Source: Streptomyces sp. GSL17-111 (GTDB taxonomy: Bacteria > Actinomycetota > Actinomycetes > Streptomycetales > Streptomycetaceae). From it: a DNA stretch of 64,000 nt. Made by a program: the position numbers and the translations under genes. Position 1 is the stretch's first letter. Every line of letters begins with the position of its first letter. Under the pieces are notes generated by a model, which had not been told where the DNA came from, made no database searches, and saw only the letters and a program-made list of their open reading frames with translations. This document shows positions 1 to 8,322 of this stretch, one piece after another. Location of the stretch: positions 314,001-378,000 of the forward strand of contig NZ_JBAJNS010000001.1 in assembly GCF_037911585.1 (NCBI RefSeq), written 5' to 3'.

Positions 1-1
1 G

Positions 2-1051
2 TGGTACGCGTTCGGGTGGGAGTCGCTGCTGCTGGAAGCCGGCTTCCTCGCGGCGTTCCTCGGCAACGACACCGTAGCGCCCCCGCTGCTCACGCTGCTG
101 CTCCTGCGCTGGCTGCTGTTCCGGGTGGAGTTCGGCGCGGGGCTGATCAAGTGGCGTGGCGACCGCTGCTGGCGGGACCTGACCTGTCTGTACTACCACC
201 ACGAGACCCAGCCGATGCCCGGCCCGCTGAGCTGGTACTTCCACCACCTGCCCAAGCCGCTGCACCGCGTGGAGGTGGCGGCCAGCCACGGGGCCCAGTT
301 GGTCCTGCCGGTGCTCGTCCTCGCGCCGCAGCCCGTCGCGGGCCTGGCGGCGGCGGGCATCGTCATCACGCAGCTGTGGCTCGTGGCGTCCGGCAACTTC
401 GCCTGGCTGAACTGGCTGACGATCCTGCTCGCCGTCCCCGCCGTCGACACCGCGTTCCTCTCCCCCGCCCCCGCGCACGGCGCGACCCCGGTGTGGTTCG
501 CCGTGCTCGTCGTCGCGGTGACCGGGTGCGTGGCGATCCTCAGCTACCAGCCGGTACGCAATCTGCTCTCCCACCGCCAGGAGATGAACCGCTCGTTCAA
601 CGCCTACCACCTGGTGAACACCTACGGCGCCTTCGGCAGCGTGACGCGGACGCGGTACGAGGTCGTCATCGAGGGCACGGACGCCGAGCGCCTCACCGAA
701 GGGGCGGTGTGGCGCGAGTACGGCTTCCGGGGGAAACCCGGCGACGTCCGGCGGCTGCCCCGCCAGTTCGCCCCCTACCACCTGCGGCTCGACTGGCTGA
801 TGTGGTTCGCCGCCCTCTCGCCCGGCTACGCCCGCCCCTGGTTCACGCAGCTGCTCACCCGGCTGGTCGCCAACGATCCGGACACCGTGCGGCTCCTGCG
901 TCACAACCCGTTCCCCGACACGCCGCCCGCGCACGTCCGGGCGCGGCTCTACCGCTACCGCTTCACCACGCCCCGGGAGCGGCGCGCCGCCGGTGCCTGG
1001 TGGCACCGGGAGGTGGTCGGCCCCTACGGGCCGACCGTCTCCGGGCGGTGA
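2..1051 (+). CDS. Lipase maturation factor family protein (5' end missing)
   Basis: The gene enters from the left edge and 349 codons are visible. It begins inside a hydrophobic stretch (GWESLLLEAGFLAAFLG), followed by KWRGDRCWRDL and YYHHETQPMP, all typical of the lipase maturation factor (LMF/DUF1222) family. Several membrane segments fill roughly the first 170 visible residues; a soluble tail with YGAFGSVTRTRYEV follows. Vertebrate LMF1 helps lipases fold in the ER; the role of bacterial homologues is not established, so the family call is firm but the function is open. Its TGA stop abuts the stop of the convergent NADH dehydrogenase gene with no spacer. Confidence 0.85.
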   Translation, partial: WYAFGWESLLLEAGFLAAFLGNDTVAPPLLTLLLLRWLLFRVEFGAGLIKWRGDRCWRDLTCLYYHHETQPMPGPLSWYFHHLPKPLHRVEVAASHGAQLVLPVLVLAPQPVAGLAAAGIVITQLWLVASGNFAWLNWLTILLAVPAVDTAFLSPAPAHGATPVWFAVLVVAVTGCVAILSYQPVRNLLSHRQEMNRSFNAYHLVNTYGAFGSVTRTRYEVVIEGTDAERLTEGAVWREYGFRGKPGDVRRLPRQFAPYHLRLDWLMWFAALSPGYARPWFTQLLTRLVANDPDTVRLLRHNPFPDTPPAHVRARLYRYRFTTPRERRAAGAWWHREVVGPYGPTVSGR

Positions 1052-2347
1052 TCACTGCGGAAGACGTGCCGTCTCCGGGGAGGCCGTGTCCAGTGGCACG
1101 GCGACCTTCGGCACCAGCCCGAGCTGCACCGACTGGCGGGGCAGCACCGCGTTGAGCACCCAGTCCGTGAGCACCCGCACCCGGTTTCCCGGCAGCGAGG
1201 CGAGGTGGTAGCCGCGCGTGACCAGGCCCGCGGCGGGCCCGGACAGGGGGATCTTGAGCGGGTTCGCCGCCGCCTGCATCCCGCCGAGGTCCACGGCGAA
1301 GCCCAGGTCGTTGTGCTTGTACTCGCGTCGCGCACCGACTCCGCAGGAGGCCGCGATGTTGTGTGCGGCGACCTTCCCCTGCCGCACCGCGTGCTGCGCC
1401 GTCATGGGCGTCGTCTCGCCCGGCCGCGTCAGATCGGGCACGGCCGCCGCGTCACCGCAGGCGAACACCTCCGGATGCCCGGGCACCGTCAGGTACTCGT
1501 CCACACACAGCCGCCCCTTCTCCGTGGGCAACCCCAGGTCCTCCACCAGCGGGTCGGGGCGCACCCCCACGCACCAGACCAGGGACCGGGTGCCGACGAA
1601 CGACCCGTCGTCCAGCAGGACCCCGTCGGCCGTCGCCTCCTTGACCGACGCCCCGGTGCGGACCTCCACGCCACGCTCCCGGAGCACCCGGTCCGCGGTC
1701 TCGGACAGCCGCTCGTCCAGCGACGGCAGCACCCGGGGCGCCATGTCGAGCAGCATCCAGCGGGGCCGGGGCACGCCGTACTGGCGTGCCAGCACGTCGG
1801 TGTACCGCACACCCTGCGCGGCCACCTCGGTACCCGTGTACCCGGCCCCGACCACGACGAAGGTGCACCGCGCCTCTCGCTCCTCCTCGTCCTCGGTCTC
1901 CGCCGCGAGCGCGATCTGCCGGTTGACGTGATCACGCAGGAACAACGCTTCCGGCATGCCCCGGAACCCGTGCGCGTGCTCCGCCACCCCGGGGATGGGC
2001 AGCAGCTTGTTCACACTGCCCACGGTCAGCAGCAGCCGGTCGTAGTCCAGCGTTCCGGTGCGGCCGTCGGGGTCGGCGTAGGTGACCCGCTTCCCGGCCA
2101 TGTCCACGCCGTGGACCTCGCCCAGCACCACCCGCACCCTCGGCAGCGTGCCGGCGAGCGAGACCGTCACCCTCCGGGGCTCCAGCGTGCCGGCGGCCAC
2201 CTCGGGGAGCAGGGGCAGGTAGAGGAAGTAGTCGTTCGGGTTGACCAACACCACCTCGGCGGCACCCCGCGCCTTCCGCGACAGCTCCCGAGCCGCCTGA
2301 TACCCGGCGAAACCGGCTCCTACGATGACGATCCGGGGACGCCTCAC
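1052..2347 (-). CDS. ndh: Type II NADH dehydrogenase (NDH-2)
   Basis: A 431-aa FAD-dependent pyridine nucleotide oxidoreductase that would pass electrons from NADH to menaquinone at the inner face of the membrane without pumping protons. The N-terminal FAD dinucleotide fold is VIVGAGFAG (about residues 6-14) and the second, NADH-binding fold is VVVGAGYTGTE near residue 168. An ACGDAAAVPD motif precedes the C-terminal membrane-contact region. The GTG start at 2347 is chosen because GGGAG lies about 8 nt upstream and because any longer reading would run through the tRNA-Pro gene. Stand-alone gene, convergent with the LMF-like gene. Confidence 0.85.
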   Translation of the reverse strand: MRRPRIVIVGAGFAGYQAARELSRKARGAAEVVLVNPNDYFLYLPLLPEVAAGTLEPRRVTVSLAGTLPRVRVVLGEVHGVDMAGKRVTYADPDGRTGTLDYDRLLLTVGSVNKLLPIPGVAEHAHGFRGMPEALFLRDHVNRQIALAAETEDEEEREARCTFVVVGAGYTGTEVAAQGVRYTDVLARQYGVPRPRWMLLDMAPRVLPSLDERLSETADRVLRERGVEVRTGASVKEATADGVLLDDGSFVGTRSLVWCVGVRPDPLVEDLGLPTEKGRLCVDEYLTVPGHPEVFACGDAAAVPDLTRPGETTPMTAQHAVRQGKVAAHNIAASCGVGARREYKHNDLGFAVDLGGMQAAANPLKIPLSGPAAGLVTRGYHLASLPGNRVRVLTDWVLNAVLPRQSVQLGLVPKVAVPLDTASPETARLPQ

Positions 2348-2513
2348 ACCGCACTCCCACCACTCGTGATCAAAGTCAGTACCGGCTCCGGGTATCCCGC
2401 CCCAGGACCGCGAAACCTGCCCGTCAGAAGGGGTGCGCGAGCACCGCGACGAGTGCGGTACAGTTTTCCTGCACGAACGGCGCGGGGCCGAAAGCCCCAG
2501 GCCGCGAGAGCAC

Positions 2514-2587
<74 letters not shown>

Positions 2588-2675
2588 CGGTGAACTAGCA
2601 GGTCAGGGGCATCCTACGGGGTGCCCCTTCCTCGCATTGCCTCCCTACCGTGCGGTATGTAGCCCCACGAGAGGG

Positions 2676-3118
2676 TCAGCCGAGCAGTTCGGCCAGCTTC
2701 TCCGAACCCGCCTTGAGCGACTACGGATCGGAGTGCACGTAGGTGCGCTGGGTGAAGCTCAGGTCCGAGTGTCCGGCCCACGCCGGGACCACCGTGTCCA
2801 GGACACTGTTGTTCGCCATCCACGAAAGACAGGCGTGCCACGCGTCGTACAGGCGCACCTTCCGCACCCCCGTGGCTTCCATCAGCTTGTACGCCTCGCG
2901 GCGCAACTTGTCCGTCTTGAAGGGGCGGCCGAGTGCGTCCACCAGGACGTACCGGACTCCTCGTAGCCCTCCCCCGCCGCCAGCCTCTCGGCCGCCTGCG
3001 TGGCCTTGAACGCCTTCAGGGCCTTCAGCACCGGCACGGGCTGTGGCAGCGTGCGCATCCCCGCATCGGTCTTGGCGTCCTTCTCCACCACCGAGTTGCG
3101 CTGCCCCTCTCCTCGGTC
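2676..3118 (-). pseudogene. Tyrosine integrase, C-terminal half, inactivated
   Basis: Reading toward the tRNA-Pro gene, this region encodes the catalytic half of an actinomycete integrase. It starts near VVEKDAKTDAGMRTLP, continues with KAFKATQAAERLAAGE, shifts frame near 2955 (one base missing before YVLVDALGRPFKT), and ends with AWAGHSDLSFTQRTYVHSDP. Lesions: the frameshift; LYDAW where the family has LYDAR, which loses the box-II arginine; and an in-frame TAG at about 2719, after which the reading continues as SLKAGSEKLAELLG to the natural TGA. The catalytic tyrosine of RTYVH is still present. The N-terminal half is gone. This is a dead integrase of an element that used the adjacent tRNA. 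Confidence 0.85.
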
Positions 3119-3119
3119 G

Positions 3120-3608
3120 TCACTCGGCCTGAGCCTCGCCCTTCGGATTGGCCTGCCCTGCCTCGATGCCTTCGGTGGCCGCAGCCCAATCCTGGGGATG
3201 AGAGATGGGAAGCAGACGCAACTGCTGGTCGTGCGTGCTGTCGTACGGTGTGTGGGCATCCAGCTGCATGCGGCTGTGGTCACGGATGAGCAGCATCTCG
3301 ACAACCTGGGCGGCGGTCTGGAGGTCCGCGGCAGTCGTCCCGGCTTCGACTCGTGTTGGGCGGTGCAAGGTACCGCTCTCGTCTCGGTCGACGTAGAAGC
3401 CTCGCTGCTTGGCCAAGTTCGCCTGAAAGGCGGCAGCCTGGACCTGCTCCTGCTGTCGCGCGTAGGTGTCCTCCCACGACTCACTGTCAGGCGGGTAGTC
3501 GCGCATCGCGCTGTAGTCGCCCCAGAAGAAGGCGAGTTCGTCGCCGAATAGCGTCGCTTCCAGATACTTCTTCGTGTGGTCACGGCCATGCCTGCGGAGA
3601 GCATCCAC
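3120..3608 (-). CDS. Hypothetical protein, possibly a remnant
   Basis: A 162-aa reading frame from a GTG at 3608, not recognised. It is rich in aromatic and charged residues (for example DELAFFWGDYSAMRDY) with no membrane segment or signal peptide. The same frame stays open about 45 codons upstream of the GTG (…EELGKALWIYDAFESAWNEG…) but has no ATG or GTG there, no clear ribosome-binding site, and meets a TAG near 3745. The real start may therefore be lost and the gene may be a remnant of the same decayed island as the flanking integrase. It runs directly into the integrase relic. Confidence 0.4.
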   Translation of the reverse strand: MDALRRHGRDHTKKYLEATLFGDELAFFWGDYSAMRDYPPDSESWEDTYARQQEQVQAAAFQANLAKQRGFYVDRDESGTLHRPTRVEAGTTAADLQTAAQVVEMLLIRDHSRMQLDAHTPYDSTHDQQLRLLPISHPQDWAAATEGIEAGQANPKGEAQAE

Positions 3609-3824
3609 TGTGCGCGGCGTAGCGCTGCCCTCGTTCCAGGCGCTCTCGAAGGCGTCGTAGATCCAGAGCGCCTTCCCCAGTTCCTCTTGTGCCAGAACTG
3701 GCAGTGACCGTGCGCGACCGTAAGACTCGGCGGCGAGGACCTAGCGTCAGCCCGGGGCCAGTTCCAGCGAGCAGCACGCACCCGGGGCTGTCAGCATCAC
3801 CCCCCGTACGCGCCGCTTGCTGGG

Positions 3825-3830
3825 TACCGT
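3825..3830 (+). promoter_or_regulatory. Probable -10 box for a leaderless transcript
   Basis: TACCGT fits the actinobacterial TANNNT -10 pattern and lies 6 nt before the GTG of the XRE regulator. No Shine-Dalgarno sequence precedes that GTG, so the mRNA probably starts at the first base of the codon. Inferred from sequence only. Confidence 0.35.
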
Positions 3831-3836
3831 GGCAGC

Positions 3837-5051
3837 GTGGCCAACGAACACCTCGGGAAGACCCTGTGGCGCCTGCGACGCCTGGCCGCCCTGACGCAAG
3901 AGGAACTGGCCGAACGCTCAGGTGTCTCCGTCGATGTGATCCGCCAACTCGAACAGCAGCGGAAGCACTCCGCCCGCCTCCCCACGCTGCACGCCCTCGC
4001 GAACGGGCTGGGGGTGGAGCTGACCACGCTGCTCGGTGACCCCCCGGCGGTCGCCGCCACCGGTGAGAGCGACGGCCCGCACTTCGTCGCCGTGCGGCGG
4101 GCCATCATGCCCGCGCTCTGGGGGGCTGAGCCCGAGCAGGCCGCCCCGGACTTCTCTATCACCGCGCTGCGCGAACAGATCGCCGACGGGTGGTCCCAGT
4201 ACCACGCGGCCGCATTCGACCCCCTGATGAAGACGCTTCCCGACCTGATCACCGAAGCGCGCTCCGCCACCGTCTCCGGTGGCGACGACGACCGGGCGGC
4301 CGGATACGGGGCGCTGGCGAAGGTGCTGCAACTCGGCGGCCACCTCGCGGTGCGCATGAGGAAGACGGACCTGGCCCTGATCAGCCTGGAGCGTGCCATA
4401 GAGGCGGCCGGGCAGTCCTCCGATCCCCTGCTGGTGCCGATGGTCGTCAACTCGACCGCCTGGACCTACCAGCGGCAAGGACGGCTCGATGACGCCTTGA
4501 GCATCGCCCTGCACGCCGCGCAGGACATGAAGGACGCGGGGCGGACCGAGACCGCCGACGGGCTGAAGGTGTGGGGCGCCCTCACCATGAGCGCCGCCAC
4601 GTCGGCGGCCCGCAGCGGCGACTACGAGCGCGCGGCGGCCATGATGGGGACGGCGGAGAAGGAAGCCGCCCGGGTCTCGAAGCTGCCGGAGAGCGGCGAC
4701 AACCGGATGGTGAGCGTCTTCAGCCCGTCGTCCGTACGGATCGAGCGGGTGCGCCTGGCCGTGCAGTACGGGCACCCGCACGACGCGCTGGCGCTGGCCA
4801 AGGGGATGCGGCTGAGCAAGGACACCCCGCCGTCGTGGCGTACGTGGCTGCTGCTAGACGTGGCACGGGCGCACACCGACGTGGGGGACACTGCGGGGGC
4901 GGTGAAGACGCTGGAGTCGCTGCGCCGGGTGGCGCCGACGTGGATGCAGCATCACACGTTGGCCGTGGCGATCGTGCGAGACCTGTGGTCGCTCCCCAAC
5001 CATCCGCCGGGGCTGGCCGCCTTGGCGGAGTTCCTCGGTGTGGCCGAATAG
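3837..5051 (+). CDS. XRE-family regulator with TPR-like C-terminus
   Basis: A 404-aa cytoplasmic protein. Residues about 5-65 form an XRE/Cro helix-turn-helix (LTQEELAERSGVSVDVIRQLE), followed by a linker and a long helical region resembling tetratricopeptide repeats (for example DLALISLERAIEAA and LDDALSIALHAAQDM). This architecture is common in Streptomyces regulators that sense peptides or partner proteins; the target here is unknown. The start is GTG 3837, probably leaderless. It is followed by an RsbW-like ATPase and a CxxC mini-protein in the same orientation, a set often seen on or near integrative elements. Intact, unlike the flanking integrases. Confidence 0.8.
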   Translation: MANEHLGKTLWRLRRLAALTQEELAERSGVSVDVIRQLEQQRKHSARLPTLHALANGLGVELTTLLGDPPAVAATGESDGPHFVAVRRAIMPALWGAEPEQAAPDFSITALREQIADGWSQYHAAAFDPLMKTLPDLITEARSATVSGGDDDRAAGYGALAKVLQLGGHLAVRMRKTDLALISLERAIEAAGQSSDPLLVPMVVNSTAWTYQRQGRLDDALSIALHAAQDMKDAGRTETADGLKVWGALTMSAATSAARSGDYERAAAMMGTAEKEAARVSKLPESGDNRMVSVFSPSSVRIERVRLAVQYGHPHDALALAKGMRLSKDTPPSWRTWLLLDVARAHTDVGDTAGAVKTLESLRRVAPTWMQHHTLAVAIVRDLWSLPNHPPGLAALAEFLGVAE

Positions 5052-5177
5052 CGTCTCAAAAGTGGGACGTTGCGTCCCTGGTTACGCTCTGCCATTGCTC
5101 GCTTACATGGACGGCAAGCGCCCCGGCGACCGCGCGAACGGCCCCGGGGCTTGGCCGACCCGAGAGAGCAGACCGAC

Positions 5178-5600
5178 ATGCCGCAACCTACAACGCGCGT
5201 CTTGCCCCGCACCGTCGGGCATCCCGGTTACACCGAGTCCCTGCCCCGAGAGCCCGAGAGCGCAGCCGCCGCGCGCCGCCTGGTCCACATCTCCCTTGCC
5301 TGCTGGGGCCTGGAGGCCCTGGCCGAAGACGCCGCCCTGGTTGTCTCCGAGCTGGTGACCAACACCGTGCTGCACGCCCGCCGGGAGTCCATCCGGGTGA
5401 CCGTGATTCGGCCCGGTCCCGTCTCCGTGCGCATCGCGGTGGTGGACTTCTCGAAGGTGCCGCCGCAGCGTCGGGGCGCCACCGACGACGCCGAGGACGG
5501 CCGAGGGCTGGCCATCGTGCAGCACCTGGCCGCCGCCTGGGGCTGCGATCCGCTGCCGTGGGGCAAGCGGGTGTGGGCGGAGCTGCGGGGCGGCCAGTGA
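5178..5600 (+). CDS. RsbW-like ATP-binding (HATPase_c) protein
   Basis: 140 aa from ATG 5178. It carries the GHKL/HATPase N-box (ELVTNTVLHA, about residues 57-66) and G1-box (DGRGLAIV, about residues 108-115) in the arrangement of anti-sigma-factor kinases and their many stand-alone Streptomyces relatives. It lacks a sensor domain, so it would act in the cytoplasm as an anti-sigma or regulatory kinase-like protein. GAGAG lies about 12 nt upstream of the ATG. Its stop overlaps the start of the next small gene (GTGA), which implies translational coupling. Family firm; partner unknown. Confidence 0.75.
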   Translation: MPQPTTRVLPRTVGHPGYTESLPREPESAAAARRLVHISLACWGLEALAEDAALVVSELVTNTVLHARRESIRVTVIRPGPVSVRIAVVDFSKVPPQRRGATDDAEDGRGLAIVQHLAAAWGCDPLPWGKRVWAELRGGQ

Positions 5601-5809
5601 CCGCTACGTGGACGCAAGGGACGTGCTGGCGCTGCTCCGCGACCGATCGCCCGGTGATGTGGGTCGGCGCGGCCAAGACGCCTTCTGGGCACGGTCAGGT
5701 CTTCGCCTGCGAGCCGTGCATGCGGGCGCTGGACTACCTGGTGTACGCACAGGCTCGGTCGCGGGACGGCCTGGGCAGCGCACACCAGATCCGAAGGGAC
5801 GCGAGATGA
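5597..5809 (+). CDS. Small CxxC zinc-ribbon-like protein
   Basis: 70 aa, starting at the GTG (5597) that overlaps the stop of the ATPase gene. Two CxxC pairs (Cys10/Cys13 and Cys38/Cys41) could bind one zinc ion. The C-terminal third is basic and helical. Not recognised by name. The 4-base overlap and shared orientation point to an operon with the ATPase and perhaps the XRE gene. Confidence 0.55.
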   Translation: MTATWTQGTCWRCSATDRPVMWVGAAKTPSGHGQVFACEPCMRALDYLVYAQARSRDGLGSAHQIRRDAR

Positions 5810-5874
5810 GCGAGCGACGGAGCCCCGACCGGGGCAGCATCGGGCCGAGCCGGGAGAGCAAGGGTTCGCCGTGA
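5806..5874 (+). CDS. Very short ORF, 22 codons, doubtful
   Basis: An ATG at 5806 overlaps the TGA of the CxxC gene (ATGA) and opens 22 hydrophilic codons ending in TGA at 5872-5874. It may be the first codons of a gene truncated by the deletion that also broke the downstream integrase. No family recognised; the overlap is the only support. Confidence 0.2.
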   Translation: MSERRSPDRGSIGPSRESKGSP

Positions 5875-6224
5875 TGTGCGGGTCTTGGTGTCGCCGATGC
5901 CCGGACCGATCGCCACACGGCGATGAACGGCTCTGGACCGGAGGTTCGCCCTTCGGGCCGCCCTCAAGGTCCACGTGGTCCCACGTGAGGGGCCGCAGCT
6001 CCTCGCTTCGCGCCCCGGTGAGGAGTGCTACCACGATGTAGGCGTGTAGCGGCGACTTCTTCGCAGCACGGAGCACGTCTTCGGCCTGCCGCAACGTCAG
6101 CGACTTCGAGTGCCGTCGCCGGGCGTCCCGTCGGGATGTCACACAGTTCCATGCAGTTGTCAAGGACCAGGCGCTGCGTTTCGACCCGTTTCACGGAGCC
6201 GTCCGGGCATACCGAGCGACCCAC
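5850..6224 (-). pseudogene. Second tyrosine integrase fragment, multiply frameshifted
   Basis: Integrase homology is spread over all three minus-strand frames. LVLDNCMELCDIPTGR (about 6170-6130) is followed in another frame by SKSLTLRQAEDVLRAA and IVVALLTGARSEELRPLTW (about 6105-5960), which contains the box-I arginine. Next comes IAVWRSVR in a second frame and GDTKTRTSRRTLALPAR in a third (down to about 5850). The catalytic C-terminus with the HxxR/GH boxes and tyrosine is absent. It belongs to a different integrase subtype from the relic at 2676-3118, so two elements, or one recombined element, decayed here. Confidence 0.75.
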
Positions 6225-6246
6225 GGCCTGCGGAGCGGGTCCGGGG

Positions 6247-8283
6247 TCAGGCCTCCGGGGCGGTGGGGCCTTCGTGGGCCTGCAGCGTCCCTCCGGGGAG
6301 CCGGTCGTTGCCCCAGCTGCGCTCGATGTAGCCGATGATGCGGGCGACGTCCTCGGCGGGCACCCGCTCCGGTTCGCCGCGCTCGAGCGGGTCGGTGTGG
6401 AAGATGTAGAGCCGCGAGGCGAACTGGTCGAACGGCAGGGAGGCCTCGCCGAACCGCTCGCCGTTGCCGGCGGTGGAGACGACGACGCCGTCGCCCCAGT
6501 CCTGGCCGCTGTCGTTGTTCGGGTTGAAGAAGTACACCCGCATGACGTCCTGGGGGTCCGGCACGACCCGCAGGATCGAGATCGCGTGCCAGCCGACGTA
6601 CCGGGCCGCGCTGTCCGTGACGGCGACGCCGGCCGGCTGCGGATGGATCAGCGGCTGCTCGCCGTTGTAGGACGGGTGGTAGCTGGCGTGGAACTGCCGC
6701 AGGAACTCGTCGAGGTCGACCAGGTTGCCGGTCGCGACGTCGACGTTGATGTGGAACTCGCGGGCCGCCCACCAGCCGTGGAACTCGGGGTTGACCCACC
6801 GGTGCGGGTCCCCGGGGCGGGTGGCGCAGCGCCGCCCCATCTCGGCGTAGATGCGGTCCAGGTGGGGTACGACGAGGAGCGACACGGGGTCCAGGTCCAT
6901 GGGGAGCGTGCTCGCGACCCCGGCCCCGCTGTCCCTGGACGAGATCGGCTGGCCCTCGAAGTGCATGAGGACCTCGTCGTCGCGGGCCGCCCAGACGACC
7001 ATCTGCAGCAGGTAGTCCGGGTCGTTGTACGACCACATCGACAGGGCTCGGGCCGACTGGCAGGTCGGGTTGTCCCCCTGGCCGACGCCGAGCGGCTGCC
7101 CCAGCATCGAGAGCACTCCCGCGACCAGCCGGGCCTGTGGTCCCGGTTCCGCGCCGAAGACCGTCGTCAGCCGCTCCCGCGCGACCGGGGAGAGCTCCAG
7201 GGCCAGCTGGCGCCACAGGGAGGGCACCACAGGCGGCTCGTACAGGATGCCCCGGTCGAGCAGCAGTGCCAGCCCGTAGACGCTCTGTGCGGTCTGCGGG
7301 TGGATGGCCACCTCGATCAGCCGGTGCACCAGTTGGCTGTAGCGCAGCAGGCAGTTCCGGCCGGTGTCGGACAGTCCCAGGGCCTCGGCCAGCAGGTAGT
7401 CGCTCTCGCGCAGGAGGTACCGGAGCAGTTCCGCGTGGTACGGCGACACCAGGCCGGTGTCGTGCATCGCCCGGGCGAACCCCGTGGCCTCGTACTGGAG
7501 TCCTCCGGTGTCCATCGCCTCGAGTCGGGAGCGGAAGACGTCGATGCCGGGGTCCTCCCGGCACGCCTCGGTGGTCCCGAAAAGGCTCGTGATGAGCCGG
7601 TCTATGCCCTGCCCGGACGAGGCGCCCAGGTCGATGTCCGGGTCGTCGCGGTAGACCGCGATCCGGGTGATCAGGGACTGCGCCGCCTCGACCTGGATCG
7701 GGCGCTGGCGCAGGATCCGCCAGATCTCGTCGACCAGGTCGTCCAGGACGCTGTCGTAACCGATCTCCTCGGCGAGGTGGCGGAACAGCTCCCGGACGAG
7801 CCGTGCCGTCCGGCCCCGCTGGACGCGCTCCGCCTCGCTGGGTGCGGTGAACAGCAGTTCCACGTTCATCGCCAGCACCTGGGAGAGGAACTGCCGGGCG
7901 TCCTCGGCGGGGAACGTGGGATGGGTGAAGTCGCCACGGGCGATGGCGAGCATCCGCAGCTCGCTCGTGGCCTCCATGACGACGGTGTCGGCGTCGCCGC
8001 TGTGCAGACCCGCGCCGACCAGCGCGGGGATGAGGATCTCCGGCGACGCCCAGTCCGTCCCCAGGAAGAGCCCGGCCTCTTCGAGGGCCTGTGCCCTGGC
8101 CTGGACCGCTGCCGCGCCGCCCGGCTGCAGGAGCACCCGGCGCAGTGCCTCCAGGAGCCGCCGCAGCTTGGTGTGCTTGCCGAACTCGCGGGTTTCGGCC
8201 ATGGCCAGGATGGCGTCGTCGAGTGAGGTCACGCGCTTGTCGAGCGTCGTGGCCTCACCGTGGACGTCGGCGGTCGGTTTCAC
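6247..8283 (-). CDS. Unknown protein with papain-like Cys-His-Asn pattern
   Basis: 678 aa from ATG 8283; not a protein I can name. The N-terminal 400 residues are largely helical, with no membrane segment or signal peptide. The C-terminal third has the order expected of a papain-fold enzyme. Cys408 sits in NPTCQSARALSMW at a helix start. His566 is in GWHAISILRV, before a strand. Asn587 is in YFFNPNND, resembling the F-[DN]-PN-x-G strand seen after the catalytic His in C58/C39-like peptidases and acyltransferases. That assignment is inference. It lies 39 bp downstream of the ATP-grasp gene and is presumably co-transcribed, suggesting peptide ligation and cleavage or a two-step amide chemistry. 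Its 3' end meets integrase debris. Confidence 0.6.
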   Translation of the reverse strand: MKPTADVHGEATTLDKRVTSLDDAILAMAETREFGKHTKLRRLLEALRRVLLQPGGAAAVQARAQALEEAGLFLGTDWASPEILIPALVGAGLHSGDADTVVMEATSELRMLAIARGDFTHPTFPAEDARQFLSQVLAMNVELLFTAPSEAERVQRGRTARLVRELFRHLAEEIGYDSVLDDLVDEIWRILRQRPIQVEAAQSLITRIAVYRDDPDIDLGASSGQGIDRLITSLFGTTEACREDPGIDVFRSRLEAMDTGGLQYEATGFARAMHDTGLVSPYHAELLRYLLRESDYLLAEALGLSDTGRNCLLRYSQLVHRLIEVAIHPQTAQSVYGLALLLDRGILYEPPVVPSLWRQLALELSPVARERLTTVFGAEPGPQARLVAGVLSMLGQPLGVGQGDNPTCQSARALSMWSYNDPDYLLQMVVWAARDDEVLMHFEGQPISSRDSGAGVASTLPMDLDPVSLLVVPHLDRIYAEMGRRCATRPGDPHRWVNPEFHGWWAAREFHINVDVATGNLVDLDEFLRQFHASYHPSYNGEQPLIHPQPAGVAVTDSAARYVGWHAISILRVVPDPQDVMRVYFFNPNNDSGQDWGDGVVVSTAGNGERFGEASLPFDQFASRLYIFHTDPLERGEPERVPAEDVARIIGYIERSWGNDRLPGGTLQAHEGPTAPEA

Positions 8284-8322
8284 AGGTCTTCCTCGGGTAG
8301 TTCCCCTACGTCCGCCATGTCG

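Noticed and set aside
2588..6246. Direct repeat of the tRNA-Pro 3' end as attR
   Set aside because: I looked for the acceptor/T-arm sequence near the second integrase relic and did not see it. The element's far boundary is therefore unassigned.
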